A stretch of 25,102 nucleotides of DNA, from assembly GCA_031288635.1 (NCBI GenBank), contig JAITQZ010000122.1, positions 1-25,102 of the forward strand, written 5' to 3'. The notes under the pieces are model-generated. The model was not told the origin of the DNA. It searched no databases and saw nothing but the letters and a program-made list of their open reading frames with translations. The position numbers and the translations under genes are program-made. Each line of letters begins with the position of its first letter. Within the stretch, counting starts at the first letter, position 1. Below, in pieces: positions 24,949 through 25,102 of this stretch. Origin of the DNA: Candidatus Peribacteria bacterium. GTDB lineage: Bacteria > Patescibacteria > JAEDAM01 > Absconditabacterales > Absconditicoccaceae.

Positions 24949-24967
24949 GATACATTGTGCAAGGTAA
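24949..24967 (+). repeat. Second copy of the 19-bp recombination half-site
   Basis: GATACATTGTGCAAGGTAA matches 20267-20285 exactly, while the left-arm position differs (CGCACAACCTG). Same 6-bp centre and right arm with a different left arm is the expected look of a hybrid attachment site. Beyond it (24968-25102) I see no gene; the window ends in ATAAGGAGTC, which could be a ribosome-binding site for a gene outside. Confidence 0.7.
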
Positions 24968-25102
24968 AACGATTGAAAAACCGATCTTTAAATTTCAAGC
25001 GAAATGCACACTTTTAAATAAAATAATAGATGAGATAGCTAAATATGTCGGTACTACATAGTGTATTTTAATTGTTTATCAAACTCTACTTCATAAGGAG
25101 TC

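Larger units (their letters stand above)
20267..24967. mobile_element. Putative 4.7-kb defence cassette between directly repeated recombination half-sites
   Basis: The 19-bp direct repeat GATACATTGTGCAAGGTAA marks both ends. Within it lie five leftward genes: membrane protein, AAA ATPase, restriction enzyme, methyltransferase and a 57-aa protein. Just inside are imperfect inverted ends (20558-20616 against 24827-24889). Genes inside use TGA=Gly, so the cassette is adapted to code 25. Loss or gain by recombination between the repeats would be clean. Alternatively, the left repeat is a prophage attL and the region is host DNA. Confidence 0.55.

Noticed and set aside
1..25102. CRISPR array
   Set aside because: No regularly spaced direct repeats were seen; the repeated elements found are dispersed or inverted.

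Overview
The window reads coherently only if TGA is translated as glycine (genetic code 25), the code of Absconditabacteria (SR1) and Gracilibacteria. Under the standard code the tyrosine recombinase, terminase, tail fibre, HigA/HigB, both DNA methyltransferases and many other genes break into pieces. With TGA=Gly they become full-length, and the TGA codons fall on plausible glycines (for example His-Ser-Phe-Arg-His-Gly in the recombinase). All stops I assigned are TAA or TAG. The DNA is AT-rich. The best reading is a temperate, HK97-type siphovirus (phage contig or prophage) of such a Candidate Phyla Radiation host, next to a restriction/ATPase cassette.

Layout. About 6.5-19.0 kb is a leftward (minus-strand) phage block. 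In transcription order it runs: NinG-like protein, small membrane and zinc-ribbon proteins, ParB-methyltransferase fusion, small terminase candidate, an 85-aa basic protein, large terminase, portal, prohead protease fused to a scaffold-like tail, major capsid protein, head-tail connectors, a gp10-like protein, a tail-terminator-like protein and a tail-tube candidate. No tape-measure or endolysin gene is visible, so the rest of the tail and lysis genes are probably left of base 1. Between 4.6 and 6.3 kb lie a TM2-SHOCT membrane protein and, one frame away across an A10 run, a protein ending in a nuclease-like domain.

The most interesting region is 1.55-4.5 kb. A tail-fibre-like gene reads leftward into a segment bounded by a 28-bp exact inverted repeat (about 58 bp imperfect). 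The other copy of the repeat reads rightward into an alternative fibre end and a second beta-rich gene. This looks like an invertible host-range switch. The repeat core TTGCACAA also makes up the arms of a perfect palindrome with a 6-bp centre, just downstream of the phage tyrosine recombinase (19.2-20.1 kb). The 8-mer occurs ten times in the window, so the same recombinase may act at both places.

A higBA toxin-antitoxin pair lies at 0.8-1.45 kb, and unknown small genes fill 0-0.66 kb. From 20.27 to 24.97 kb a 19-bp direct repeat (the palindrome's centre plus right arm) flanks a cassette with a 57-aa protein, a DNA methyltransferase, an ApaLI-like restriction enzyme, an AAA/OLD-type ATPase and a membrane-anchored protein. 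The cassette also has imperfect inverted ends. It looks like a defence module acquired by Xer-type recombination.

Three copies of an intergenic element (GTACCAAAATGCCCC on the minus strand) precede three late gene blocks. In two of them a terminator-like hairpin lies between the element and the next start codon.
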